From positions 1,674,001 through 1,738,000 of the forward strand of contig NZ_JAFEJA010000001.1 of NCBI RefSeq assembly GCF_016919245.1: a stretch of 64,000 nt of DNA, written 5' to 3'. Below, piece after piece: positions 56,095 to 63,730 of the stretch. A program made the position numbers and the translations under genes. The stretch comes from Streptomyces zhihengii. GTDB taxonomy: Bacteria; Actinomycetota; Actinomycetes; Streptomycetales; Streptomycetaceae. Below the pieces are notes generated by a model that was not told the origin of the DNA, did not search any database, and saw only the letters and a list, made by a program, of their open reading frames with translations. The stretch's first letter is position 1. Every line of letters starts with the position of its first letter.

Positions 56095-57132
56095 TCACGC
56101 GGCGGCGGGCGGGCGGCGGGTGCGGGTCCATTCGGTCAGCCCGTCGGCCGTCCAGGTGTTGACCACCCGTTCCGCGGGGACCTCGCAGCGCTCGGCGCGG
56201 TCGCAGCCGATGATCTGCCAGTCGAGCTGGCCCGGGGCGTGGGCGTCGGTGTCGACGGCGAAGAGGGTGCCGGCGGCGACGGCGCGGCGCAGCAGGCGCA
56301 GCGGCGGATCGCGGCGCTCGGGGCGGGAGTTGATCTCGACGGCGGTGCCGTGCTCGGCGCAGGCGGCGAAGACCTCGTCGGCGTCGAAGTCGGATTCCGG
56401 CCGGGTGCCCCGGCCGCCGGTGACCAGGCGGCCGGTGCAGTGGCCGAGGACGTCGGTCAGGGGGTTGGTGACGGCGGCGACCATCCGCCTGGTCATCGCG
56501 GGCGCGTCCATGCGCAGTTTGGAGTGGACCGACGCCACCACGACGTCGAGCCGGTCGAGCAGTTCGGGGTCCTGGTCGAGGGTGCCGTCCGGGAGGATGT
56601 CGCACTCGATCCCGGTGAGCAGGCGGAACGGCGCCCAGGTGGCGTTGAGCCGCTCGATCAGGTCCAGTTGCTCGCGCAGCCGTGCGGCGCTCAGCCCGTT
56701 GGCCACGGTCAGGTGGGGCGAGTGGTCGGTCAGCACGGCCCATGCGTGGCCGAGGAGCGCCGCCGTGCGCCCCATGTCCTCGACGGGGCTGCCGCCGTCG
56801 GACCAGTCGGAGTGCAGATGGCAGTCGCCGCGCAGGGCGGCCCGCAGGGTGGCGCCGCCCTCGGCCAGCGGTGCGGCGTCCGCCTCGTCCTCCAGCCGGC
56901 CCAGATAGGCGGGGGTCCGTCCGTCGAGCGCCTCCTCGGCGACCTTCGCGGTCTTCGGCCCGACGCCCTTGATCCGCACCAGGGTTCCGGCGGCGGAGCG
57001 GCGGGCGGTCTCCTCGGGGCCCAGTCCGGCCAGCACGGTGGCGGCCGTCCTGAAGGCGCGCACACGGTAGGTCTCGGCGAGGGAGCGTTCCAGCAGGAAC
57101 GCGACGCGCTCCAGTGCTTCGACGGGGTCCAT
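56095..57132 (-). CDS. PHP-domain phosphoesterase with N-terminal helix-hairpin-helix
   Basis: 345 residues. N-terminal ~90 residues resemble the PolX-type DNA-binding segment (ALERVAFLLERSLAETYRVR, GTLVRIKGVGPKTAKVAEEA, an HhH). The PHP domain follows with metal ligands GDCHLHSDWSDGG, LTDHSPHLTVANG, GIECDILPDGTLD, VASVHSK and DTDAHAPGQL. The polymerase core of PolX is absent, so a phosphoesterase or nuclease role is likely; histidinol phosphatase is possible but less so given HhH. ATG 57132 has GGAGG at five bases. Confidence 0.87.
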   Translation of the reverse strand: MDPVEALERVAFLLERSLAETYRVRAFRTAATVLAGLGPEETARRSAAGTLVRIKGVGPKTAKVAEEALDGRTPAYLGRLEDEADAAPLAEGGATLRAALRGDCHLHSDWSDGGSPVEDMGRTAALLGHAWAVLTDHSPHLTVANGLSAARLREQLDLIERLNATWAPFRLLTGIECDILPDGTLDQDPELLDRLDVVVASVHSKLRMDAPAMTRRMVAAVTNPLTDVLGHCTGRLVTGGRGTRPESDFDADEVFAACAEHGTAVEINSRPERRDPPLRLLRRAVAAGTLFAVDTDAHAPGQLDWQIIGCDRAERCEVPAERVVNTWTADGLTEWTRTRRPPAAA

Positions 57133-57461
57133 CGGCACCTCCGGGGTCCTGAAGCCAGTGAACCCCGGCGCGCCGGATCAGTCCAACGGATGAACGACCG
57201 GAGCCTTAACGCGAAGAGACCTTTCAATCAATGCTTCAAGGATTGATTGGCCTACTGATTGCAGGCTCAACGACGCCATGGGCTTTCTTCGGCCGTTTCG
57301 CAGACTACTGAACGGTGATTCAGCATGGCAAACACCGTCACAATCCGCCCAGGAGGTGTCACATGGGGTGACCGGATAGCGCGGTGAGGGCGCGCGCGGC
57401 ACGCGGCGGTGAGCAAGACTCCGTCCGATTTCCGAAACAACGACCCCAAGGAGTGTTCGCA
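57133..57461. other. Divergent promoter region with an inverted repeat and a two-codon frame
   Basis: 329 bp, locally A/T-rich near 57215-57340. CAATCAAT (57225-57232) and ATTGATTG (57242-57249) form an inverted repeat with nine-base spacer, a possible regulator site. Near 57351, AGGAGGTGTCAC is followed by ATG GGG TGA at 57363, a two-codon reading frame with an ideal ribosome site. Otherwise it should contain promoters for the PHP and SSI genes. Confidence 0.6.
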
Positions 57462-57896
57462 ATGCGGTACATCGCCAGAGGACTCGCGCTCGCCGGCATC
57501 TCGCTCGGCCTCGCCGTGGCACCCGGGACGGGCAGCGCCGGAGCGGCGCCCCAGGAGGCCCGGAGCCTGTACGCGCCCTCCGCGCTCGTGCTCACCGTCA
57601 CCGCCGGCGACGACGCCCTGAGCGGCACGGTCCTGCGCGCGGTGACCCTCGGCTGCGCCCCCTCGGCGAGCGGCACCCACCCGGCCCCCCGCGCCGCCTG
57701 CGCCGAACTCCGCGCCGAGCAGGGGCGGTTCGACGCGGGCACCACGACGGCGCCGGGCGTGAGCTGCACCCGCCAGTGGGACCCGGTCACGGTCACCGCG
57801 GACGGGGTGTTCGACGGCAAGCGGGTCTCCTACACGCACGTGTTCGGCAACACGTGCCTCCAGGGCGCCTCGACGGGCGTCGTCTTCGACTTCTGA
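57462..57896 (+). CDS. Secreted subtilisin inhibitor-like (SSI) protein, P1 Arg
   Basis: 144 residues. Signal peptide 1-29 (RYIARGLALAGISLGLAVAP, cut near SAGAA). Mature features: SLYAPSALVLTVTAGDDA, four Cys at 65, 80, 102 and 132 with spacing 15 and 30 as in SSI, and the reactive loop GVSCTRQWDP aligned to SSI MCPMVYDP, so Arg104 is P1. SSI proper has P1 Met; Arg or Lys gives trypsin-type specificity. C-terminal GKRVSYTHVFGNTC and VFDF match the family. ATG 57462 follows AAGGAG at eight bases. Confidence 0.95.
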   Translation: MRYIARGLALAGISLGLAVAPGTGSAGAAPQEARSLYAPSALVLTVTAGDDALSGTVLRAVTLGCAPSASGTHPAPRAACAELRAEQGRFDAGTTTAPGVSCTRQWDPVTVTADGVFDGKRVSYTHVFGNTCLQGASTGVVFDF

Positions 57897-57927
57897 GACC
57901 CGGCCCGGCCCGGCGGCGGAACGCGCG

Positions 57928-57961
57928 AAGCGGCCGCGGCGTGACGACGCCGCGGCCGCTT
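57928..57961. terminator. Strong bidirectional hairpin between converging genes
   Basis: AAGCGGCCGCGGCGT pairs perfectly over 15 bp with 57947-57961 around a four-base loop. Arms end in AA/TT. It lies between the SSI stop (57896) and the stop at 57974. Confidence 0.85.
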
Positions 57962-57973
57962 CCCCGTCCGTGC

Positions 57974-58762
57974 TCAGACGCCCGGCGGCGCCCCCGCCGG
58001 ACGGCCGGACCCCCGGGTCAGGACGTACCCGCCGATGGCGGCCAGTGCCGCGAGCAGGCCGCCGGCGCCGGTCCAGATCCACCGGTCCGACCACCAGCCG
58101 GAGGACCAGTCGAGCACCGTCTCCTCCTCCTTGCGCCGCTCGTCGGCCGAGACACCCGGCACCAGCGGCTCGGCCAGCGTGCCGTCGACGGCCCAGGCGC
58201 CGCCGACCGCCTTCGCGACGGCCTCCACCTCGGCGCGCACCGGCAGACCCTGGTCCTGCTCGGGCTGGGCGGTGGCGGTCAGCCGGATGTAGTAGCTGCC
58301 GGGCAGCGGGTCGTCGGACCACGCGTCGGCGAGCGCCCGCACCGGCCGCAGGGTGCACGACAGCTCGACCTTCGCCGCGTCCGCGGCGGCCGTCCGGCTC
58401 TGCATGCCGTACATGCAGGGCTGGCGGCGGCGCAGCCCGTCGTACACGTCGATCCGCCAGTCCGCCGCGCCGTGCCGCGCGGTCGGCTCGGGCAGCGTGA
58501 CCGAGGCCCGCACCGTGGGGCGGTCGCCGGCGTCGGCCGGGAACACCCAGTACAGGTAGTCACTGCTCGACCCGTCGGCGGTCGCCTTCTGCCCCTGCTC
58601 GACCGGGGTCGCGGTGCGGAAGGAGGTGCCCGCCTCGGTGGGCGCGGAGCCGTCCGTGCCCGGCGAGGGCGAGGGGGTGTCGGCGAGGGCGGCCGGGGCG
58701 GCCGTGCCGAGCAGTGCCACGGCGGCCAGCGCACCGGCCGTCAGCATCCGTGCGACTCGCAT
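57974..58762 (-). CDS. Secreted/membrane-anchored protein of unknown function
   Basis: 262 residues. Signal peptide (MLTAGALAAVALLGTAAPAA then LADTPSP), a beta-rich extracellular part (SSDYLYWVFPADAGDRPTVR, ADWRIDVYDGLRRRQPCMYG, GSYYIRLTATAQPEQDQGLP), and a C-terminal membrane helix (IWTGAGGLLAALAAIGGYVL) with a basic end. Its ATG overlaps the VWA gene stop (TGATG), so the pair is translationally coupled and both parts probably work together at the cell surface. Confidence 0.8.
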   Translation of the reverse strand: MRVARMLTAGALAAVALLGTAAPAALADTPSPSPGTDGSAPTEAGTSFRTATPVEQGQKATADGSSSDYLYWVFPADAGDRPTVRASVTLPEPTARHGAADWRIDVYDGLRRRQPCMYGMQSRTAAADAAKVELSCTLRPVRALADAWSDDPLPGSYYIRLTATAQPEQDQGLPVRAEVEAVAKAVGGAWAVDGTLAEPLVPGVSADERRKEEETVLDWSSGWWSDRWIWTGAGGLLAALAAIGGYVLTRGSGRPAGAPPGV

Positions 58763-60042
58763 CAGTGGGTCCTCCAGACGGCGATGCGCCAGCGCGAGAT
58801 CCAGCCCCACACGAGGCCCGCCACGAAACCGGTGAGCACGAGAAGTCCGAGCAGCCACCAGCCGCGGCCGAGCCCGAAGGAGGCCACGTCGGACGCGGCG
58901 TCCGGGGCGTCGACGACGTCCACGGTGAGCTCGACGGGCAGACCGGGCTCGGTCTTGACGCCCGGGGCCGCCGCGAAGGAGTTGCTGACCTGGAGGCAGA
59001 CGACCTCGGCGGCCGGCTTGAGGTCGACGTCGTCCTCGTCCTCGGCCTCGGGCTTCGGGTACCGCAGACCGGTCGAGATCAGGTCCGTCCGGCCGTCGCC
59101 GGCCTCCGAGCCGCGCACGATCTCCCGGCCGTGGACGGTGACGGCCCGCAGCAGCACCCCGTAGTCACGGGCCACCGCACGGTCGGCTGCGACGCTGACC
59201 GAGGCCCGCAGCTCCTGGCCGGGCAGCACGTCGACCCGGTAGAAGCGGTGCTCGCCGAACTTCTCGCGGTCGGTCCACAGACCGGGCGTCAGCGTGGGCG
59301 CGTCGGCGCAGCGCGCGGCGCCCTCGGTCGCCACGGGCGTGACGACGGGGTCGGCGGCGCGCTCCACCAACTGGCTCACCCTGCCGGAGAGTTCGTCGGT
59401 GTGCTGCACGGAGGTGTAGGTGCCGCCGGTGGCGTCCGCGATGCAGCGGAGCTGGGCGCGGGTCTTGGCGTCCGGGACCAGTCCGAGCGTGTCGATGACG
59501 AGGTGGATGCCCTTGGCCGCGATCTCCCGCGCCACCTCGCAGGGGTCGAGCGGCGCGCAGGTGTCCTCGCCGTCGGTGATGAGCACGATCCGGCGGGTGG
59601 CGTCACCGCCCTCCAGGTCCTTCGCCGCGCCCAGCAGGGCCGGGCCGATGGGCGTCCAGCCGGTGGGGGCGAGGGTCGCGACGGCGGCCTTGGCCTCCAC
59701 CCGGTCGAGCGGACCGACCGGGTAGAGCTGCCGGGTGTCCTTGCAGCCGCGCTCGCGGTCCTCGCCCGGGTAGTCGGCGCCGAGGGTGCGGATGCCGAGC
59801 TGCACCTCGTCCGGCACGGCGTCCAGCACCTCGTTGAACGCCTGCTTGGCGGCGGCCATCCGGCTCTTGCCGTCGATGTCGCGGGCGCGCATGGAGCCGC
59901 TGACGTCGAGCACGAGCTCGACCTTGGGGGGTTCCTTCGCCGCCGGCTCGTCGGCGGCGGCCGTCCCCGCCGGGAGCAGCCCGGCGGCCAGGGCCGCGAG
60001 CAGGGCGCACGCCCCGGCCGCAAGCCGTTTTCTTATGATCAT
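58762..60042 (-). CDS. Secreted VWA-domain protein with C-terminal membrane helix
   Basis: 426 residues. Signal peptide (IIRKRLAAGACALLAALAAG), then a von Willebrand A domain with MIDAS: DVSGSMRARD, a Thr in GWTPIGPALLGA and Asp in LITDGEDTCAPLDP. After ~230 a beta-rich domain (EHRFYRVDVLPGQELRASVS) and a transmembrane helix (GWWLLGLLVLTGFVAGLVWG) with a basic tail. VWA proteins bind protein ligands via a metal ion. First of a two-gene unit. ATG 60042; the next ATG-proximal ribosome site is weak. Confidence 0.88.
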   Translation of the reverse strand: MIIRKRLAAGACALLAALAAGLLPAGTAAADEPAAKEPPKVELVLDVSGSMRARDIDGKSRMAAAKQAFNEVLDAVPDEVQLGIRTLGADYPGEDRERGCKDTRQLYPVGPLDRVEAKAAVATLAPTGWTPIGPALLGAAKDLEGGDATRRIVLITDGEDTCAPLDPCEVAREIAAKGIHLVIDTLGLVPDAKTRAQLRCIADATGGTYTSVQHTDELSGRVSQLVERAADPVVTPVATEGAARCADAPTLTPGLWTDREKFGEHRFYRVDVLPGQELRASVSVAADRAVARDYGVLLRAVTVHGREIVRGSEAGDGRTDLISTGLRYPKPEAEDEDDVDLKPAAEVVCLQVSNSFAAAPGVKTEPGLPVELTVDVVDAPDAASDVASFGLGRGWWLLGLLVLTGFVAGLVWGWISRWRIAVWRTH

Positions 60043-60112
60043 CAGCGGATCGTATTGAGGATCGGCCGGTGTTCCAAAACGTGCCTGTGGCGGGGGCGTT
60101 ACCGGGTGCGGC

Positions 60113-60985
60113 TCAGCCCTGCCGGGCCGTCAGGGCCCGGGCGACGGTACGGAAGAACGCGTCATGGGCGCGGGCGCTGCACGGGAGTTCGGGGTTCCAG
60201 GGCACGATCCGGGCCCGTGCCTCGATCTCGCGCCAGCCCGCCGTGCGCGCGAGCCGCTCGGGCGGCGCCGCGTTGGCGCGGACGTCGAGGAGCACGACGT
60301 CCGGTTCCAGCAGCGCGGCCCGGTTCCAGTCGGTGGTCGACCAGTTGATCCCCGGGCCCGGCGCGGGCGCGGCCACGGTCACCCCGCAGTCCGTCAGCGC
60401 CCGCAGGTCCGGCCAGGCGCCGGGGCGGGCGAGGTGCACGCTGTCCGGTCCGGCGGGCGACAGGGCGAGGACCCGCGTCCCGGCGGCCGCCGCGGCCGCC
60501 GCGGTGCGCGCCGCGCGGGCCGCGTCGGAGTGCGCGGGCGGGGGCGGGGCGCCGAGGGAGCGGGCGAGTTCGGCGAAGCGGGCGCGCGTCTCGTCGAGCG
60601 AGCGCTCCTGCCCGACGTCGAGGACGACGACGGGCAGCCGCTCCTCGATCCGCTTGGCGGTGTCCGGGTCGAGCCCGTAGACCGGGCCCCCGGCGCCGTA
60701 GGCGACGGCCACCACCAGATCGGGGCCGGCGGCCAGCACCGTCTCGGCGTCCACCGCGGGCCCCGGTCCCAGATAGGCGGTGCCGTCCAGCGGCAGCGCG
60801 CCGGCCTTCACCGGGTCGGCCGCGGCGCCGTCGTGCGCGGAGCCGAACACCCCCACGGGGCGTATGCCGAGGTCGTACAGCGCGGCCCCGGCCTGTATGT
60901 AGGCGACGGGCCGCCCGGGCGTACGGGGTGCGGTGGCCGGGCGGCCCCGGTCGTCCAGGAACGTCCATCCGTTCTCGTGCGCCAT
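60113..60985 (-). CDS. TroA-like/periplasmic-binding-fold protein without signal peptide
   Basis: 290 residues. Begins AHENGWTFLDDRGRPATA with PVAYIQAGAALYDLGIRPVG, and goes on with the cluster B (iron-siderophore/vitamin B12) binding-protein pattern: DPVKAGALPLDGTAYLGPGP, DAETVLAAGPDLVVAVAYGA, VLDVGQERSLDETRARFAEL. There is no signal peptide or lipobox in frame after ATG 60985, which has GGAGG five bases before it; the open frame to 61207 upstream is low-complexity and not secretory. No transporter genes adjoin. So a cytosolic role, or export by another route, is implied. Ligand unknown. Confidence 0.78.
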   Translation of the reverse strand: MAHENGWTFLDDRGRPATAPRTPGRPVAYIQAGAALYDLGIRPVGVFGSAHDGAAADPVKAGALPLDGTAYLGPGPAVDAETVLAAGPDLVVAVAYGAGGPVYGLDPDTAKRIEERLPVVVLDVGQERSLDETRARFAELARSLGAPPPPAHSDAARAARTAAAAAAAGTRVLALSPAGPDSVHLARPGAWPDLRALTDCGVTVAAPAPGPGINWSTTDWNRAALLEPDVVLLDVRANAAPPERLARTAGWREIEARARIVPWNPELPCSARAHDAFFRTVARALTARQG

Positions 60986-61241
60986 GCGGCCTCCACTCGG
61001 GTAGCGGCGGCGTGCGGCGCCGTCCCTCCGGGGCGGGCGCCGCACGGGTCGTCCGGTCCCTGCCCACGGCGGGCCCGCCGTACGCGCGCCCACCCGCGCG
61101 GGGGCGTACGGGACGGCGCGGGGCGTCCGGGGCGGCGCGCGGGGTGCGGGGTGCGGGGTGCGGAGCGTCCGGGGCGGGGCGCGGGGCGCGGTGTCCGAAA
61201 CGTTCAAGACCGGCAGGCGGGCGCCTGCCTACGGTGGACCC

Positions 61242-61634
61242 ATGACTCCACGACTCGACGCCATCGGCCTGATCGTCTCCGACATGGCCGCCTCGCTCGC
61301 CTTCTACCGCCGCCTCGGCCTGGAGCTCCCCGCGGACGCCGACGGCGCCCCGCACGCGGAGGCCGTGCTGCCGAACGGCACCCGGGTGCTGTGGGACACC
61401 GAGGAGACGGTCCGTTCCTTCGACCCCGGCTGGACCCGCCCCGAGGCCGGCGAACGACTCGGCCTCGCCTTCCGCTGCGACGACGCGGCCGAGGTCGACA
61501 GCCTCTACGCCGACCTGCTCGCGGCCGGGCACCAGGGGCACATGAAGCCCTGGGACGCGGTGTGGGGCCAGCGCTACGCCGTGGTGCTCGACCCGGACGG
61601 CATGGGCGTCTCCCTCTTCGCCGACGCCTCGTAG
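61242..61634 (+). CDS. Glyoxalase/VOC-family protein
   Basis: 130 residues. VOC fold: LDAIGLIVSDMAASLAFYRR, LGLAFRCDDAAEVDSLYADL and AVVLDPDGMGVSLF, two beta-alpha-beta-beta-beta units. The first metal ligand position reads Gly-Leu-Ile rather than His, so it may be a binding or resistance-type VOC protein. ATG 61242, weak ribosome site. Its last ~61 bases overlap the convergent AraC gene. Confidence 0.85.
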   Translation: MTPRLDAIGLIVSDMAASLAFYRRLGLELPADADGAPHAEAVLPNGTRVLWDTEETVRSFDPGWTRPEAGERLGLAFRCDDAAEVDSLYADLLAAGHQGHMKPWDAVWGQRYAVVLDPDGMGVSLFADAS

Positions 61635-62308
61635 GCCCGCAGGGTGGTCCCCCCGAGCGCCCGCATCTCGCGGGCGAGGTGGGCCTGGTCGGCGCAGCCG
61701 GCCAGCAGCGCGGCCTCGCCGTACGGGACGCCGCGGCGCACCAGGGCCAGGGCGCGCTGGAGCCGCAGGATGCGGGCGAGGGTCTTGGGCCCGTAGCCGA
61801 AGGCGTCCAGGGAGCGCCGGTGCAGTTGCCGGGCGCCGAGCCCGGCGGCCTCCGCGGCCGCGGCGACCGTGCCGCCTGCCTCCAGATGCCGGACGACCTG
61901 TGCCGTCAGCGGGTCGGGCGGGCCGCTGCGGGCCGCCCTCGCGAGGGCGACGGCCTCCAGACCGGAGCCGGGGTCCGCCTCACCGACCTCGGCCGCGGCA
62001 GCACGGGCGGCCGCCTCGCCCCACAGGTCCGCGAGGTCGGCGCGCAGATCGCGCAGTTCGTGCGCCGGGACGCCGAGGAAGGCGGGCGCGGCGCCGGGGG
62101 CGAACCGCAGCCCCGCCCAGCGGAGGCCCGCCGCGCCCGACGGCGTGTGGGCCCGGGTGTCGGGACCGGCGACGAGCAGCCTGCCGTCGTTCCACAGCAG
62201 ATCCATGCAGCCGTCGGGCAGCACCGGGTGCACCGCTCCGTCGTGTTCCTCGGCGGTCCGCGTCCACACCACGGCGCCCGGCAGCAGGGCGGGCCGTTCC
62301 CTGTACAT
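61574..62308 (-). CDS. AraC-family transcriptional regulator
   Basis: 244 residues. N-terminal DUF6597-type segment (HDGAVHPVLPDGCMDLLWND, LRFAPGAAPAFLGVPAHELR) and C-terminal HTH_18 (AAAAEAAGLGARQLHRRSLD, FGYGPKTLARILRLQRALAL, VPYGEAALLAGCADQAHLAR). It is convergent with, and overlaps by 61 bp, the glyoxalase gene. Such AraC/VOC pairs are common in Streptomyces. ATG 62308. Confidence 0.88.
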   Translation of the reverse strand: MYRERPALLPGAVVWTRTAEEHDGAVHPVLPDGCMDLLWNDGRLLVAGPDTRAHTPSGAAGLRWAGLRFAPGAAPAFLGVPAHELRDLRADLADLWGEAAARAAAAEVGEADPGSGLEAVALARAARSGPPDPLTAQVVRHLEAGGTVAAAAEAAGLGARQLHRRSLDAFGYGPKTLARILRLQRALALVRRGVPYGEAALLAGCADQAHLAREMRALGGTTLRAYEASAKRETPMPSGSSTTA

Positions 62309-62361
62309 GCCTCCAGGCTAGGCCGTCCCGGTGACGGGCGCGGGCGCCGGGATCCGGGTCC

Positions 62362-62393
62362 CGTGGCTCCGTGGCTCCGTGGCTCCGTGGCTC
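62362..62393. repeat. 8-bp microsatellite, CGTGGCTC x4
   Basis: Four uninterrupted copies in the gap between the AraC start (62308) and YihY stop (62415). The number of units could vary by slippage. Confidence 0.85.
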
Positions 62394-62414
62394 CGGGAGG
62401 AGTCCGCGCCGGGG

Positions 62415-63713
62415 CTAGCGGTTGTCGCGGCCGTTGTCGCCCGCGCGGCCCTGGGTGCGGTCCGTGCCCGGGTCCCGGCCCGGGTCGCGGGCCGCGTCCC
62501 GGCCGGCGTCCTTCGCGCCGTCCTTCGCGCCGTCCCTGCCGGTGTCGTTACCGCTGTCCTTACCGGTGTCCTTGCCGCTGTCGCGGCTGGTGTGCAGACC
62601 GGCGTGCAGCCGGGACTTCACGTCGTCCGGCGGCAGGAACCGGGACCAGCGCTCGGGGAACTCGGACGGCATGTCGCCGCCGTCCTCGCCGTCGTCGTCG
62701 TCCTCGTCGCCGTAGAGCTGGGCCGCCCTGGCGCGGGCGAGCAGTTCCGCGGCGTCCGCCGCGCGGGCCCGCTCGTTCGCGGCGCGGGCGGCGGCCGTGG
62801 CCACCGAGGGCCACACCCGGTCGATGGCCGCGTTGACGGCCGCGCCCACCAGCACCGCGAAGGCGGAGATGCCTATCCACAACAGGAAGGCGATCGGCGC
62901 GGCGAGCGAACCGTAGATCGTCGGGCCCTCCACCTGGCTGGTCAGGTAGATGCGCAGCAGGAAGCTCCCCAGCACCCACATGGCGAGCGCCACCAGCGCG
63001 CCCGGGATGTCCTCCACCCAGGGCGAACGCACCGGCACGGACACGTGGTAGAGCGTGGTCAGGAAGGCCACGGACAGCAGGATGACCACGGGCCAGTAGA
63101 GGATCCGCACCACTTCCGTGCCCCAGGGCATCAGTTCCACGACCCGGTCGGGACCGACGACGGCGAGCGGCAGCACGACCGCGCCGATCAGCAGGGCGAT
63201 CAGGTAGAGCAGGAAGGCCAGCAGCCGGGTGGCGACGATGCCGCGCTGGCCGTCCAGGCCGTACATGACGGTGATGGTGTCGATGAAGACGTTCACCGCC
63301 CGGGACCCGGACCACAGGGCGATGGCGAAACCGATCGAGATCAGATCGGGCCGGCCGCCCTGGGTGACGTCCTCCAGCAGCGGTTTGGCGATGTCGTTGA
63401 CCCCGCGGTCGGAGAGCACGGTGCCGACGGCGGAGAGGATGTTCTGCTCGATGGAGGCGACGGTGGTGGTGCTGGTCCAGTCGTCGATGTAACCGAGCAG
63501 ACCGAGCAGACCGAGCATCAGCGGCGGCACCGACAGCAGGGTGAAGAACGCCGCCTCCGCCGCGAGACCGAGGATGCGGTACTCGATGCACGAATTGACG
63601 GTGTCCTTCAGCAGCAGCCAGGTCATCCTCCGCTTCGAGACGTTGCGGTAGAGGACTCGGGCCCGGTGGAGCCGGCCCGGCGGCCGCTCGGGTGTTTCGT
63701 TTGCTGCCTGCAC
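62415..63713 (-). CDS. YihY/UPF0761 family membrane protein
   Basis: 432 residues. N-terminal HRARVLYRNVSKRRMTWLLL, then about six transmembrane segments including AAEAAFFTLLSVPPLMLGLL, LLAFLLYLIALLIGAVVLPL, ALVALAMWVLGSFLLRIYLT and APIAFLLWIGISAFAVLVGA. The tail has an acidic DEDDDDGEDGGD stretch and a repetitive Lys/Asp/Gly region (DSGKDTGKDSGNDTG). The family was once called ribonuclease BN, but is now taken as a membrane protein of uncertain role. GTG 63713 is favoured because homologues I recall begin QAANETPE; AAGGAG abuts it. GTG 63737 would overlap the divergent gene. Confidence 0.88.
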   Translation of the reverse strand: MQAANETPERPPGRLHRARVLYRNVSKRRMTWLLLKDTVNSCIEYRILGLAAEAAFFTLLSVPPLMLGLLGLLGYIDDWTSTTTVASIEQNILSAVGTVLSDRGVNDIAKPLLEDVTQGGRPDLISIGFAIALWSGSRAVNVFIDTITVMYGLDGQRGIVATRLLAFLLYLIALLIGAVVLPLAVVGPDRVVELMPWGTEVVRILYWPVVILLSVAFLTTLYHVSVPVRSPWVEDIPGALVALAMWVLGSFLLRIYLTSQVEGPTIYGSLAAPIAFLLWIGISAFAVLVGAAVNAAIDRVWPSVATAAARAANERARAADAAELLARARAAQLYGDEDDDDGEDGGDMPSEFPERWSRFLPPDDVKSRLHAGLHTSRDSGKDTGKDSGNDTGRDGAKDGAKDAGRDAARDPGRDPGTDRTQGRAGDNGRDNR

Positions 63714-63730
63714 CTCCTTACCGTATCGGC

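Noticed and set aside
49167..57896. SSI inhibitor and subtilase as a dedicated protease/inhibitor pair
   Set aside because: They are about 4.5 kb apart with unrelated genes between, and P1 Arg suggests a trypsin-like target.
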